A program made the position numbers and the translations under genes. Positions 19,130 through 27,821 of a DNA stretch of 28,897 nt are shown one piece after another. The stretch covers positions 106,865 to 135,761 of the forward strand of contig NW_014577642.1 in NCBI RefSeq assembly GCF_000485595.1, given 5' to 3'. The stretch comes from Priapulus caudatus. Its lineage: Eukaryota; Priapulida; Priapulimorpha; Priapulimorphida; Priapulidae. The notes beneath the pieces are model-generated. The model did no database searches, was not told where the DNA came from, and saw nothing but the letters and a program-made list of their open reading frames with translations. Numbering within the stretch: the first letter of the stretch is position 1; every line of letters begins with the position of its first letter.

Positions 19130-20255
19130 CCCCGCCCAACACACTTCCCCGTGTGTTCACAGGTGGATATAGGGTCATGCGCATGGAGGATGATGGGCTG
19201 TTGTGAGGTACAGGTTGACTATAGGGTAGTGCGAAGGAGGATGTGGCGGTGTGTGATTACAGAGTGGATATAGTGGTTATCGGAAGGAGGATGTGCAGGG
19301 GTGTTGTGTGATACAGTGTGGGACTATAGTGGTATGGGACAGGAGATGTGGGGTGTTGTGATCTACAGGTGGATACTGAGGGTATGGAAGCGAGGATGTG
19401 GGGTGTCGTGATTACAGGTGGAATATAGGGTTATGGAAGGAGGATTGTGAGACGTGTGTGTTAGCAGGTGGATATAGGGGTATGGAGGAGGATGGTGGGT
19501 GTCTGTGATTACAGGTTGGATATAGGGTATGGAAGGAGGATGGTGCGTGTGTGCTGCATTACAGGGTGGATATAGAGGTATGGGAAGGAAGGATGTGGGT
19601 GGTGTGATTACAGGTGGATATTAGGGCGCTATGCGAGGGCAGCGGATGTAGGTGTTGCCATTCACAGGTGGGTATAGCCTTAGGGGTATGCCCGAGGTAA
19701 GGAGGCTGGGTGTATTGTGCATTACAGGTGGATAATAGGGTGATGGATGGAGGATGGTGGACGTGTGGTGATTACAGTGGATATAGGTATGGTAAGGAGG
19801 ATGTGGGTGTGTATTATCCAGATCGTGGATATAGGGTTATGGAGGAGGATGTCGGGTGTGTGGATTACAGCGTGGACTCTCACGCGTATGGAGGGAGGAT
19901 GTGGGTGTGTGATTACAGGTGGATATAGGGTATGGAGGGAGGATGTGGGTGTGTGATTACAGGTGGATATAGGGTATGGAGGGAGGATGTGGGCCTGGGG
20001 CATGTGATTACAGCGTCGGATATACGGTATGGATGGAGGGATGTAGGTGTGTGATTACAGGGTGGATTATAGGGTTATGGAGGGAGGTATGTTGGGGTGG
20101 TGTGACTTACAGGGGATATAGGGTATGGAGGGAAGGTGTGGGGTGGGTGTGATTACAGGTGTAATATAGGGTTATGCGCCATGGTGGATTGTAGGTGTGT
20201 GATTTACAGAGTGTATATAGGGTATGGATGGTGGATGTGGGTGTGCGATTAGGGG
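19130..20255 (+). repeat. 44-bp tandem array (GATTACAGGTGGATATAGGG-type), about 25 noisy copies
   Basis: The consensus is GGATGTGGGTGTGTGATTAC followed by AGGTGGATATAGGGTATGGAGGGA; two copies at about 19905-19992 are identical. Other copies differ by scattered one-base insertions and deletions. Each unit contains TGATTACAG|GTGG, which looks like a 3' splice site. The array lies in the intron after the damaged CH2 exon. Confidence 0.85.
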
Positions 20256-20300
20256 ATGGGGTGGGAACATGATGCTAGATGCGGGTGTCAGCATTGCCAA

Positions 20301-20575
20301 GACAGGAATCCCTTCTACTGAGATGGTTTCAATGTATAACTGCCACTTAAGGAAACCGCCTAAAATGTCCTTTATAGACAGGAATCCCTTCTAGTGAGGT
20401 GGTTTCAATGTATAACTGCCACTTAAGGAAACCGCCTAAAATGTCCTTTATAGACAGGTGTTTGTTCCATAGCGATGGTTTCTCTGTATAACTGCTACTC
20501 AGGGGAACTGCCTGAAGTGTCCTTTATAGTCAGGTGCACGTTCTGTAGTGGTAACTGCTAACTCAGGTTTTACCG
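20301..20575. repeat. 76-bp tandem repeat, about 3.5 copies
   Basis: Units start with GACAGG at 20301, 20377 and 20453, with a degraded one (GTCAGG) at 20529, exactly 76 bp apart. The first two are almost identical, and the third and fourth are increasingly diverged. Unlike the array before it, there are no indels, so the noisy region ends at about 20.27 kb. Confidence 0.92.
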
Positions 20576-20953
20576 TATATGTTTATTTGTCAGGGTATTA
20601 GTGTCAGATGTGATGAATATCACATTAGTGTAGGCAATGTAGTTTGCTAAATGTAACGTGTATTGTAAAATGTAAAAAGTAACATGGTTAAACACGGTCA
20701 GCTGTTTGCAGCAGCACTCTAGATTGCTATTGAAAGTGGCAGGAGGAAAGAATTTTATTTCACGTAGGATGTAATTATCCTACGAGTACTCACCATAATA
20801 ACTAGTAACGTAATTTCAAAGACAGGTCCACGGCTAACTTTTTTGGCTTCATGGTGCATAATAGCAAATTAGTGTAATCTGCAGTGAAGGTGGGGTGGCT
20901 CTTCCACATCTCTTCACACGTTTTGAGTAGTAACACCGTTGGTGTGGTTGCAG

Positions 20954-21069
20954 GCCTGATCTGATCAGGTACGAGTCGCTAACCAAGACCAACGCAATGC
21001 ACAACATTGGGAACGCCTTCAACGTTGCTGAGGACAAGCTTGGCATTATGAAGCTGCTCGATCCAGAAG
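20954..21069 (+). CDS. Beta-spectrin exon 5: C-terminal part of CH2
   Basis: After GGTTGCAG the first base completes an Arg codon (AG|G) and 38 codons follow: PDLIRYESL, then [19 protein letters not shown], then KLLDPE. One base remains before donor GTTAGT (phase 1). This is the last half of CH2, where the HNLxxAFxxAExxLGI pattern is diagnostic. The entry phase (2) agrees with the end of the damaged exon at 18453, which supports that exon's position and donor. Confidence 0.97.
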
Positions 21070-21224
21070 GTTAGTGAGACATGCGTGGTGCCATCTAGTG
21101 AGCAGAATAGGTGCTAACGGTCATCTTTCTTGAAGCCTTTTTACGAATGAATTTGCTAACCGTATCTTAGAGTGTTAGATGTAGAAACGACGTATGTGTC
21201 AATAAACATATATCTATGGAGCAG

Positions 21225-21658
21225 AATAAAATTTATAACTGTTTCTAGTTATTATAGTGTTATAAGTAGACTATAATAGGTGGTAACAAACGTATTTACT
21301 GAGAAAAATGAAATTGCCAACTCCTACTAGTATTATAACTAGAAACGAATGGTTGCTAACAGACATGTATATATTCATGTACAGAGGACAGAAGCATCTG
21401 TGTATGGATAGGTATCTGTGGTGCGAATGCGGATAAAAAACTTATGCAATAGCAGATGTAGGGTTGACTAATTGTGGAAAAGAATGAAATAAGTGACTGC
21501 TCTTAGTTGCAATAGCACGTGTTCATGTATGTATGTATGTATGTGTTAATGTATGCATATGTCTGTGTATTTGCAGATGTGAGTGTAGACTATCCTGATG
21601 AGAAGTCGATCATCACCTACGTGGTTGCCTACTACCATTACTTCTCCCGCATGAAGGC
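21225..21658 (+). repeat. Original copy of a 434-bp segment duplicated at 24154-24590
   Basis: This segment contains the end of intron 5 and the first 82 bases of exon 6. Its intronic part differs from the copy by roughly 15-20 substitutions and small indels, while the exon part is identical. Within it, TTTCTAGTTATTATAG and CTAGTATTATAACTAGAAA form a small imperfect inverted repeat. Confidence 0.93.
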
Positions 21659-21689
21659 GGACACAGTACAGGGTAGACGTATCGGCAAG
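21577..21689 (+). CDS. Beta-spectrin exon 6: end of actin-binding domain and linker
   Basis: Two bases complete an Asp codon, then 37 codons run [37 protein letters not shown] and end at donor AAG|GTAAGC (phase 0). [10 protein letters not shown] closes CH2. YYHYFSxMKA and the following KRIGK-like end lead into the helix that connects to the spectrin repeats. The frame is intact. The first 82 bases occur again at 24509 as a truncated copy. Confidence 0.97.
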
Positions 21690-21738
21690 GTAAGCTGATA
21701 TACAATGCAGCGCCTAATGTATGCAACGTAACAATTGA

Positions 21739-22020
21739 TATATATATATATCTATATATATCTAGATATATATATATAACATATATATTATCTGGTCTTG
21801 ATGGGGAAAACTAAAGGGGGATGGGGGAAACGCCGACAATGATAAAGTGTGGCACCTGTGTGTTTCATTTTAAGTAAAATTCCATGGTAAACAGCTGGCT
21901 GACAAGGTATTACTGCATTCTGGGGCATGTGTCCGATAATCAAAGTTTAGTACCTGGCCATTTCCTGGCCTCTAACCATTTTCAAAACTAAATTAGTACC
22001 CGTCTTCTATCTCTTTTTCC
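21739..22020. other. Intron 6, first part, with an (AT)n tract
   Basis: A TATATATA tract at about 21739-21792 is followed by unique intronic sequence. No exon is recognised. Confidence 0.6.
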
Positions 22021-22635
22021 CTATCCCGCTCCCGCTCCATCTCCCTCTCCCTCTCTCTGACACTTCATCTCATCCTCTTCCTCTATCTTCCTCTCTCCCT
22101 CTCTCCCTCATTCCGTCTCTTCCTCTCCCTCTCTCCTTCCCTCTCTCTCTCTCTCTGTGTCTCTCACACAGACATACACACTCTCTCTCTCCCACCTCTC
22201 GCTCTCTCTCTCTCACCCACACGTACATACACACACTCTTTCTCCACATCTCGCTCTCTCTCTCACACACACGCTACATACACACTCTCTTTCTCCCACT
22301 CTCGCTCTCTCTCTTCACACACACGTACATACACACTCTCTTTCTCCCACTCTCGCTCTCTCTCTCACACACCGTACATACACACTCTCTTCTCCCACCT
22401 CTCGCTCTCTCTCTCACACACACGTACATACACACTCTCTTTCTCCCACCTCTCGCTCTCTCTCTCACACACACGTACATCACACACTCTCTCCCCCCTC
22501 TCTCTCACACACAGACATGTGTGGCCATTCTTCGACACTCTCTCTCCCCCCTCTCTCTCACACACAGACATACACTCTCTCTCTCCCTCTCTTTCACACA
22601 CACACACGTACATAACACCTCTTTCTCTCTCTCAG
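22021..22635. repeat. Pyrimidine-rich tandem array running into the exon-7 acceptor
   Basis: CT-rich sequence grades into about eight units of roughly 50 bp: CACACACGTACATACACACT, then CTCTTTCTCCCAC(C)TCTCGCTCTCTCTCT. The array runs to within a few bases of the acceptor CTCTCTCAG at 22635 and may serve as an expanded polypyrimidine tract. Long frames over it are artefacts. Confidence 0.9.
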
Positions 22636-22823
22636 GTGGTGGACTCTGCGATTGAGAACGAGCACATGATCACGGAGTACGAGTCCATGACCTCTGACCT
22701 GCTCGAGTGGATCAAGGAGACGATCGTCACGCTGAACGAGCGCGTCTTCTCAAACTCGCTCAACGGCGTACAGCATCAGCTGCTGGAGTTCAACACCTAT
22801 CGCACCGTCGAGAAACCGCCCAA
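22636..22823 (+). CDS. Beta-spectrin exon 7: linker helix before spectrin repeat 1
   Basis: Sixty-two codons plus two bases run from [18 protein letters not shown], through [17 protein letters not shown] and [18 protein letters not shown], to RTVEKPP and a split Lys codon. This is the helical segment between the actin-binding domain and repeat 1; DLLEWIxxTIxxLNxR and [11 protein letters not shown] are strongly conserved in beta-spectrins. The donor is AA|GTACGT (phase 2), matching the G that begins the next exon. The exon's 3' end is echoed twice in the following intron. Confidence 0.97.
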
Positions 22824-22938
22824 GTACGTGTGACCGCGGGGAGGAGGATGGAGGAAGGGGGGAGGGAGGAGGAAGAGAGAGCAGGAGGGAGGGGGGTTAA
22901 GAATGAGTGGTGGTGTCGTGTGGAGGGAGAGGGTCGGT

Positions 22939-23170
22939 GGCGTGCAGGAGCAGCTGCTAGAGTTCCACACCAACCGGGCATTAGAGAATCCCCCTCTTAT
23001 GTGGGGAGGAAGGAGGGGAGGAAAAGGAGGAGGGAGGGAGAGGGAGCCGGAGGCAGGTACGGGGTAGGTAGGTGGCATGTAGCAGCAGCAGCTGCTAAAG
23101 TTAAACCCCTACCGCTCTGTCGAGAAGCCTCCCAAGGTCGCACCTCCCAAGGTCGCACCTCCCAAGGCAT
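22939..23170 (+). repeat. Two degenerate copies of the exon-7 3' end inside intron 7
   Basis: Copy 1 (about 22939-23004) has GGCGTGCAGGAGCAGCTGCT, AGAGTTCCACACCAACCGGG and a CCCCCTCTTATGTGGGG end in place of the splice site. Copy 2 (about 23074-23140) has CAGCAGCTGCTAAAGTTAAA, CCCCTACCGCTCTGTCGAGA and AGCCTCCCAAG, which still reads QLLKLNPYRSVEKPPK. Its end, CCTCCCAAGGTCGCA, is itself tripled to 23168. Purine-rich GGAGGAAGG sequence separates the copies, as it follows the true exon, so the repeated unit is exon end plus donor plus intron start. Confidence 0.85.
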
Positions 23171-23244
23171 AGTGCGAAAATTCGATTGATTCGCGCGTCC
23201 GTTCGCTAATCCATGGGGAAATTTTTCCTTTGTCTTACCTACAG

Positions 23245-23427
23245 GTTCGTGGAGAAGGGAAACTTGGAGATCCTGCTGTTCACGCTCCAGAGCAAGATGA
23301 GGGCGAACAACCAGAAGCCTTACCTCCCCAAGGAGAGCAAGATGATCTCCGACATCAACAAGTCATGGGAGAGGCTGGAGAAGGCAGAGCACGAGAGAGA
23401 GCTGGCACTGAGAGAGGAGCTCATCAG
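23245..23427 (+). CDS. Beta-spectrin exon 8: start of spectrin repeat 1
   Basis: After CTTACCTACAG one base completes Lys, then 60 codons run [40 protein letters not shown] and [20 protein letters not shown], with two bases of an Arg codon left at donor AG|GTACGT (phase 2). This is the first helix region of repeat 1, including part of the alpha/beta dimer nucleation area. In every conventional beta-spectrin the next residues are QEKLEQLA-like and begin the rest of repeat 1. No such exon follows in the window. Confidence 0.97.
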
Positions 23428-24153
23428 GTACGTGTAGCGAGTCTGGCGCGGCGTCTGTCTAGCTGCATAACTACAGCTGCGATTGACCTGCCTAGACTGG
23501 CACCCGATATATTGTTCTTATGATGGCTGTGGGAGAGATAGATTGGAAGGAGTATGGGTTTTGTTAAAGTTTAAATTTTATGTTCACACTGGTTAACTTT
23601 TTATCTATCCTTTGTCGGTCTCAATATTCACATCCCCTTATATTCATGTCACTTTGCCCTTTATCTTCATTTAAATCCATATCTTTGTCTCCATGTCCAA
23701 CCCTTGTCAAATCCTGTCCATACATTGTTTTTTCTTATCTGTGCCTTGGTATTGTATGTCCATACCCATGTCTTTTCTTGGTCATGCCATAGTTTTTTCT
23801 TGTCCATGCCTTTCTCCTATCCTCTCCCTGCATTTTCTCTATTTTCCATGGTTTCTCTCACGGTCACACCATTGTCTTGTCTTGTCCATGCCCTTGCCTT
23901 TGTTTTGTCCTATCCTATCTATACCTGTCTCATCTTTTCCACGCTTTCTCTGATCTTGGTCATACTTTTGTATTGTGTTGGCCATGCACTTGGTCTTGGT
24001 CATACCCTTGTCTTGTCATATCCATGCCCTTGTCCTATCCCGTCCATGCATGTCTCGTCTTTTCCACGCTTTCTCTCATCTTAGTCGCACCGTTGTCTTG
24101 TCTTCTTGTCTTCCCTTCATGTCCTTTATCTACATCTTAACATCGGCACATCA
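23428..24153. repeat. Intron after exon 8, with degenerate CTTGTC/CCATGCC repeat
   Basis: From about 23620 to 24130 the plus strand is pyrimidine-rich with loosely repeated TTGTCCATGCC, TTGTCTTGTC and CATACC(C/T)TTGTC motifs. Long frames here are Cys/Ser/Leu/Phe-rich by-products. Exons for spectrin repeats 1-6 are expected here and are not found. Confidence 0.7.
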
Positions 24154-24590
24154 AATAAAATTTATAACTGTTTCTAGTTATTATAGTGTTATAAGAAGAC
24201 TATAATAGGTGGTGTTAAACATATTTACTGAGAAAAATGAAATTGCCAACTTCTACTAGTATTATAACTAGAAACGAATGGTTGCTAACAGACATGTATA
24301 TATTCATGTACAGAGGGGAGAAGCATCTGTGTATGGATAGATATCTGTGGTGCGCATGCGGATAAAAACTTTACGCCAACATAGCAGATGTAAGGTTGAC
24401 TAATTGTGGAAAAGAATGAAATAAGTGACTGCTCCTAGTTGCAATAGCACGTGTTCATGTATGTATGTATGTATGTGTTAATGTATGCATATGTCTGTGT
24501 ATTTGCAGATGTGAGTGTAGACTATCCTGATGAGAAGTCGATCATCACCTACGTGGTTGCCTACTACCATTACTTCTCCCGCATGAAGGC
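24154..24590 (+). pseudogene. Truncated duplicate of intron 5 end plus first 82 bases of exon 6
   Basis: The acceptor ATTTGCAG and the exon bases 24509-24590 are identical to 21577-21658, up to the codons for FSRMKA. After that the sequence departs into a G-rich repeat with no donor at the expected place. The intronic part is about 95% identical to 21225-21576. The copy enters in phase 1 while exon 8 ends in phase 2, so inclusion gives a stop after seven codons. It looks either like a fragment of the other haplotype misplaced by assembly or like a real partial duplication. Confidence 0.85.
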
Positions 24591-24962
24591 AGTGCGAGGG
24601 AGGGGATCAGGGGGAAGGTGCGTGCGAGGAAGGGGGTCAGGGAGGTGTGTGTGAAGGAGGAGGAAAGGTGTAAGGTGGGAGAGAGGATGGGTCAGCGAGA
24701 AGGTGCGTGTGGGGTGGGTGGGTCAGTGAGAAGGTGCGTGTGTGAGGGAGGAGGGGGTGAGTCGAGGCGTGGGTCAGTGAGAACAAGAATTTGGTGTTGT
24801 GAAGCCTGCAGATAAGGACATGTTCCCAAAAGCTCCAAAAAAATTGGCAGCAAATTTTTACATAAATATTTTTCTATATAGGTGTCCATGTGGTGTGTTT
24901 GTACTTATGAATATATATATATATAATATGTATATATACATATATGGCGTATGTATTTGCAG
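24591..24962. repeat. G-rich GGTGCGTGTG/GGGTCAG(T/C)GAGAA repeat and AT-rich intron end
   Basis: From 24591 to about 24780 degenerate units of GGGTCAGTGAGAAGGTGCGT and GAGGGAGG recur every 40-50 bp. After that come unique sequence and a TATATA-rich stretch leading to the acceptor at 24962. The join at 24590/24591 is where the duplicated exon copy breaks off. Confidence 0.7.
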
Positions 24963-25076
24963 GAGAAGCTGTTGGACACGATGATCCCGGGAGGAGAGGC
25001 AGACTACGATGAGCTCGCCATCATGAAGTGCAGGTTCGAGGGATTCGAGCACGAGACCGCCGCCAACAAGGAGCGG
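24963..25076 (+). CDS. Beta-spectrin exon 9 (first after the gap): spectrin repeat 7, first part
   Basis: Exactly 38 codons lie between ATTTGCAG and CGG|GTGAGT, phase 0 at both ends: EKLLDTMIPGGEADYDELAI, MKCRFEGFEHE, TAANKER. LDTMxPGxxxxDxExMKxRFEGF matches the start of repeat 7 in fly and vertebrate beta-spectrin, around residue 950 of the family, not the residue 360 region that should follow exon 8. Spliced directly from exon 8 the frame would shift and stop at TGA after eight codons. The exon itself is intact and typical. Confidence 0.95.
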
Positions 25077-25274
25077 GTGAGTCAGCGCCCCCTGGCGGGC
25101 GAGTTTGAGACGTCGCCAACCCGGCGGGTTTGGTCGCCGGTCGTAAATACTCGTCACAAATCTCCGTCGGAAGAAATTTTTTGGTTCGTAGAGAAAAGGA
25201 GACTTGAGGCTGAATCCTTGGTTGCTTGGGACTGTTCTTGGTGAAGTGATGATGTTCTTGTGTTTGTTCGGCAG

Positions 25275-25369
25275 GTGGACACGGTTAACGAGATCGCTAA
25301 GCAGCTGGTGGATGCTGAGAACCCACACGCTGATGAGATCGTTGCTCGCCAGGGCCAGGTCAACCAGAA
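25275..25369 (+). CDS. Beta-spectrin exon 10: spectrin repeat 7, second part
   Basis: Thirty-one codons plus two bases run VDTVNEIAKQLVDAENPHAD, EIVARQGQVNQ and a split Lys codon at donor AA|GTAAGC (phase 2). The VNxxAxxLVxxxHPxxxEIxxRQxxxN pattern is the usual helix B to helix C join of a beta-spectrin repeat. The last bases and donor are repeated in degenerate form in the next intron. Confidence 0.95.
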
Positions 25370-25770
25370 GTAAGCACCGTTATATATATATGTATATGTA
25401 TATATATAAATATAGATATATATATATATACCATGAAACCACAGCACTAGTGTTAACGTATGAGCACGGAGCCAACTTAACCAGAAGTAAGTACTGATAT
25501 ATTATATATACACCATGAAACCACAATCATAGTGTTAATGTAGGAGCACAGAGCCAGATGAGCCAAGCATAAGCAGGTGTAGTGTATACTTAAAATGACA
25601 CTACGAGCCGCGATGTTAAAGCTATTGTAATCGTTTCATGTTTGTGCGAAAGTTAGGTTGGCCAGAAGTAGAAATGCCCTATAGCCATGAAATCATAGTG
25701 TTAAACATATCTGCCCTGGGGTGGCGTGAGCATGGAGCAAGGTTAACGCTATCACAAGCGATCCCCGTGT
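25352..25770 (+). repeat. Degenerate tandem copies of the exon-10 end and donor
   Basis: After the true junction (AACCAGAAGTAAGCACCG), the block GCCAACTTAACCAGAAGTAA with GTACTG recurs at about 25471-25496. It then decays to GAGCCAAGCATAAGCAGG near 25560 and GGCCAGAAGTAGAAATG near 25659. Each of the clearer copies is followed by TA-rich sequence and by CATGAAA(C/T)CA with (A/C)TAGTGTTAA. The first echo carries a donor, AA|GTAAGT, that fits the consensus better than the true one. Confidence 0.75.
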
Positions 25771-26640
25771 CCGTGCCTCTCAGTTTATAGACCCACAGTC
25801 ATAAACACTGTTGTTAACAGTAGTCGAGCTATACATTCGTGCAGAATTTGTTTGGTGTGATTTGCTGGTGTGATGCCTTACCACCAGTTACGGCTTGCAT
25901 TGCTCTTGAGTTAGGATGACAGTGGCATCAGGTTATAACACTGCTTTACACACCCAGCTGTATTAGCAGCTACATTTAGCAGGTTGCAGGCACATATATT
26001 TCTTGTTTCCAGGCGTGGCACATTTCGATGTCGGTAGTTGGGTAGGAATGTTTAAATTTGTACCTAATCCTGACTTTGCTAATGCCGACACTTCAACAGA
26101 CGTGCAAACCATCCGTGTGATAAAAAAAATCTAAGCAAAAGCTAGGATGGATTTAGGATTTTAGGATTTAGGATTTTTTTAGGATGGATAGATCTCAAGG
26201 TGGTGTCTACTGGGTGAACGATAATTGCATACATCTCGCTTCTCTCGTTCAGTTTTGTTCTGATCGTCAGCAAACGCTCGCGTACTGGTTAGTTGGAAAT
26301 TTCTCGCTCTATCTTCGCGTTTTGATCTTTAACGTCAAAAAACGAGGCAGCTGCCGCCCGCTAACATAATAAATACCCACCAAATGTTTTTCACTTCACG
26401 GCATCTGTCGCGGAGGCTTCTGAGCATCTAGCCACTATCGTTTTCATGGAAAAACGCACCACGAGCTTGTCTTTTTCGAAGTGTTTGTTAGGAACGCACT
26501 TGGTTCCGCGAGCAGCCGAGTTTCCGGGAAGGCTGAACGAGTTTGTTGTAGGTTGGCGGTCGGCACAAACTTTGATTACGGATGCGTGGGAGAGGTTCAT
26601 AGCTAGCTGTTGTGGCTTCTCCCCCAGATAGCATCTGGTC
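25771..26640. other. Intron 10, middle part
   Basis: Unique intronic sequence with a short TTAGGATTT repeat (about 26150-26185). A few short open frames (for example 26446-26631) have no recognisable domain and no spectrin-like content. Confidence 0.5.
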
Positions 26641-26784
26641 GTGATGACTATTTGTTCACGTCTATGTAGTTATGGGGGGTTGTTTACTGTAAACAAACCT
26701 GGGTGTAGGGAGTCCCCCCCCCCCACGCATACCTCACGTTTTGATCATGTTCTTATGATAGATGTAGTAAGCAGAAGAGAAGGC

Positions 26785-26962
26785 GAGAGAGAGACAAACA
26801 GACACACACAGACAGACAGACAGGCAGGCAGGCGGGCAGGCAGGCAGACAGGCGGGCAGGCAGGCAGGCGGGCAGGCAGGCAGACAGATAGATAGCAAGA
26901 GAGAGAAAGAGAGGGAGAGAGAGAGACAGATAGATAGCAAGAGAGAGAAAGAGAGAGACATA
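26785..26962. repeat. (GACA)n, (GGCAGGCA)n and GATAGATAGCAAGAGAGA repeats
   Basis: GACAGACA grades into GGCAGGCAGGCGGGCA (to about 26884). Then a unit of about 44-50 bp with GACAGATAGATAGCAAGAGA and GAGAAAGAGA is present twice. All frames through it are low complexity. Confidence 0.9.
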
Positions 26963-27032
26963 TGGCATATGTTCCAGCCTCTCACTCATACTCTCCCATG
27001 ACTGTTCACTCACAGCGTTGTCGCTGTTTCAG

Positions 27033-27129
27033 GTGGTCGGAGCTGCTGCAGCTGTCGCAGCAGAAGAAGGATGACATCAGACAGTTCCACGGCGTGCAGA
27101 CCTTCCACATTGAGACCGAGGAGACCATC
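27033..27129 (+). CDS. Beta-spectrin exon 11: end of repeat 7 and start of repeat 8
   Basis: One base completes Lys, then 32 codons run WSELLQLSQQKKDDIRQFHG, VQTFHIETEETI and end at ATC|GTGAGT (phase 0). The invariant repeat Trp lies at the first full codon. The GVQTFHIExxET segment matches the helix joining repeats 7 and 8 in beta-spectrin, including the GVQTF wording typical of invertebrate forms. Entry phase agrees with exon 10. Confidence 0.96.
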
Positions 27130-27595
27130 GTGAGTAGTGCGCCCTCCAGACGACCTTGTCATTGACCTTCGTCGCGTGTGCGTCACCCATCGTGGCTTCG
27201 ACGTCGTTCTGATCACTCGATGCTGGCGCACGTTAATGTGACGTGTCCTCAATGCGTTTTTCGTTTTTACGTCGGCCTCGACGCATTATCGTCGATAATC
27301 TCGTCATATTCTCGCTTTAATATCGGAGCTTTTTTTTAATCTTGAGGGGTTTCGTGTTAATTTTGATGTATTTTTTTCATCGTGAGTCTCTCATCGCGTT
27401 GTCGTATTAATTGTTGGACATGCGCTGATCCGTATTCATCACTCGACTCTGTGCCGGCTTGTGGTAATCTCTCATATCAGTGCGATTTCTTTGTAATCTT
27501 AATGTTTCCATCTTAATCTCGTAATATATTTTCTCATAAATCGCTGTTCATATCGCTGTTATAATGTTTTCATATCGCTGTGTCATTATCTTGCT
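27130..27595. other. Intron 11, first part
   Basis: T-rich intronic DNA with loosely recurring ATCTCGT and TCGTCG motifs. No exon is recognised. Confidence 0.5.
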
Positions 27596-27596
27596 T

Positions 27597-27604
27597 CTAT
27601 CTCC

Positions 27605-27637
<33 letters not shown>

Positions 27638-27708
27638 ATTCTCTCATTCTCTCTCTCTCTCTCTCACTCTCTCCCTCTCTCTCACTCTCTCTCTCTCCCT
27701 CTCTCACC

Positions 27709-27749
<41 letters not shown>

Positions 27750-27815
27750 ATTCTCTCATTCTCTCACTCACCCTCTCTGTCTGTCTTTCTCTCTCACTCG
27801 TCACTTGTCTCTCTT
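27597..27815. repeat. (CTCT)n array before the exon-12 acceptor
   Basis: About 215 bp consist of CTCTCTCTCTTT, CTCTCATTCTCTCATT and CTCTCTCACTC variants, ending just before the acceptor CTCTTCCGCAG. Like the array before exon 7, it extends the natural polypyrimidine tract. Confidence 0.95.
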
Positions 27816-27821
27816 CCGCAG

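Noticed and set aside
15700-20255. Possible CRISPR-like array because of regular repeats
   Set aside because: There are no unique spacers of constant length, and the surroundings are eukaryotic introns.
22157-22615. 152-codon Ser/Leu/Thr/His frame
   Set aside because: Pure translation of the CT/CA array upstream of the exon-7 acceptor.
23580-24205. Cys/Ser/Phe-rich frames suggesting transmembrane segments
   Set aside because: They result from the pyrimidine-rich CTTGTCCATGCC repeat and are open in all three plus-strand frames.
24509-24590. Exon 6 copy as a mutually exclusive exon
   Set aside because: It lies two exons downstream of exon 6, lacks a donor and the last 31 bases, and is out of phase with both neighbours.
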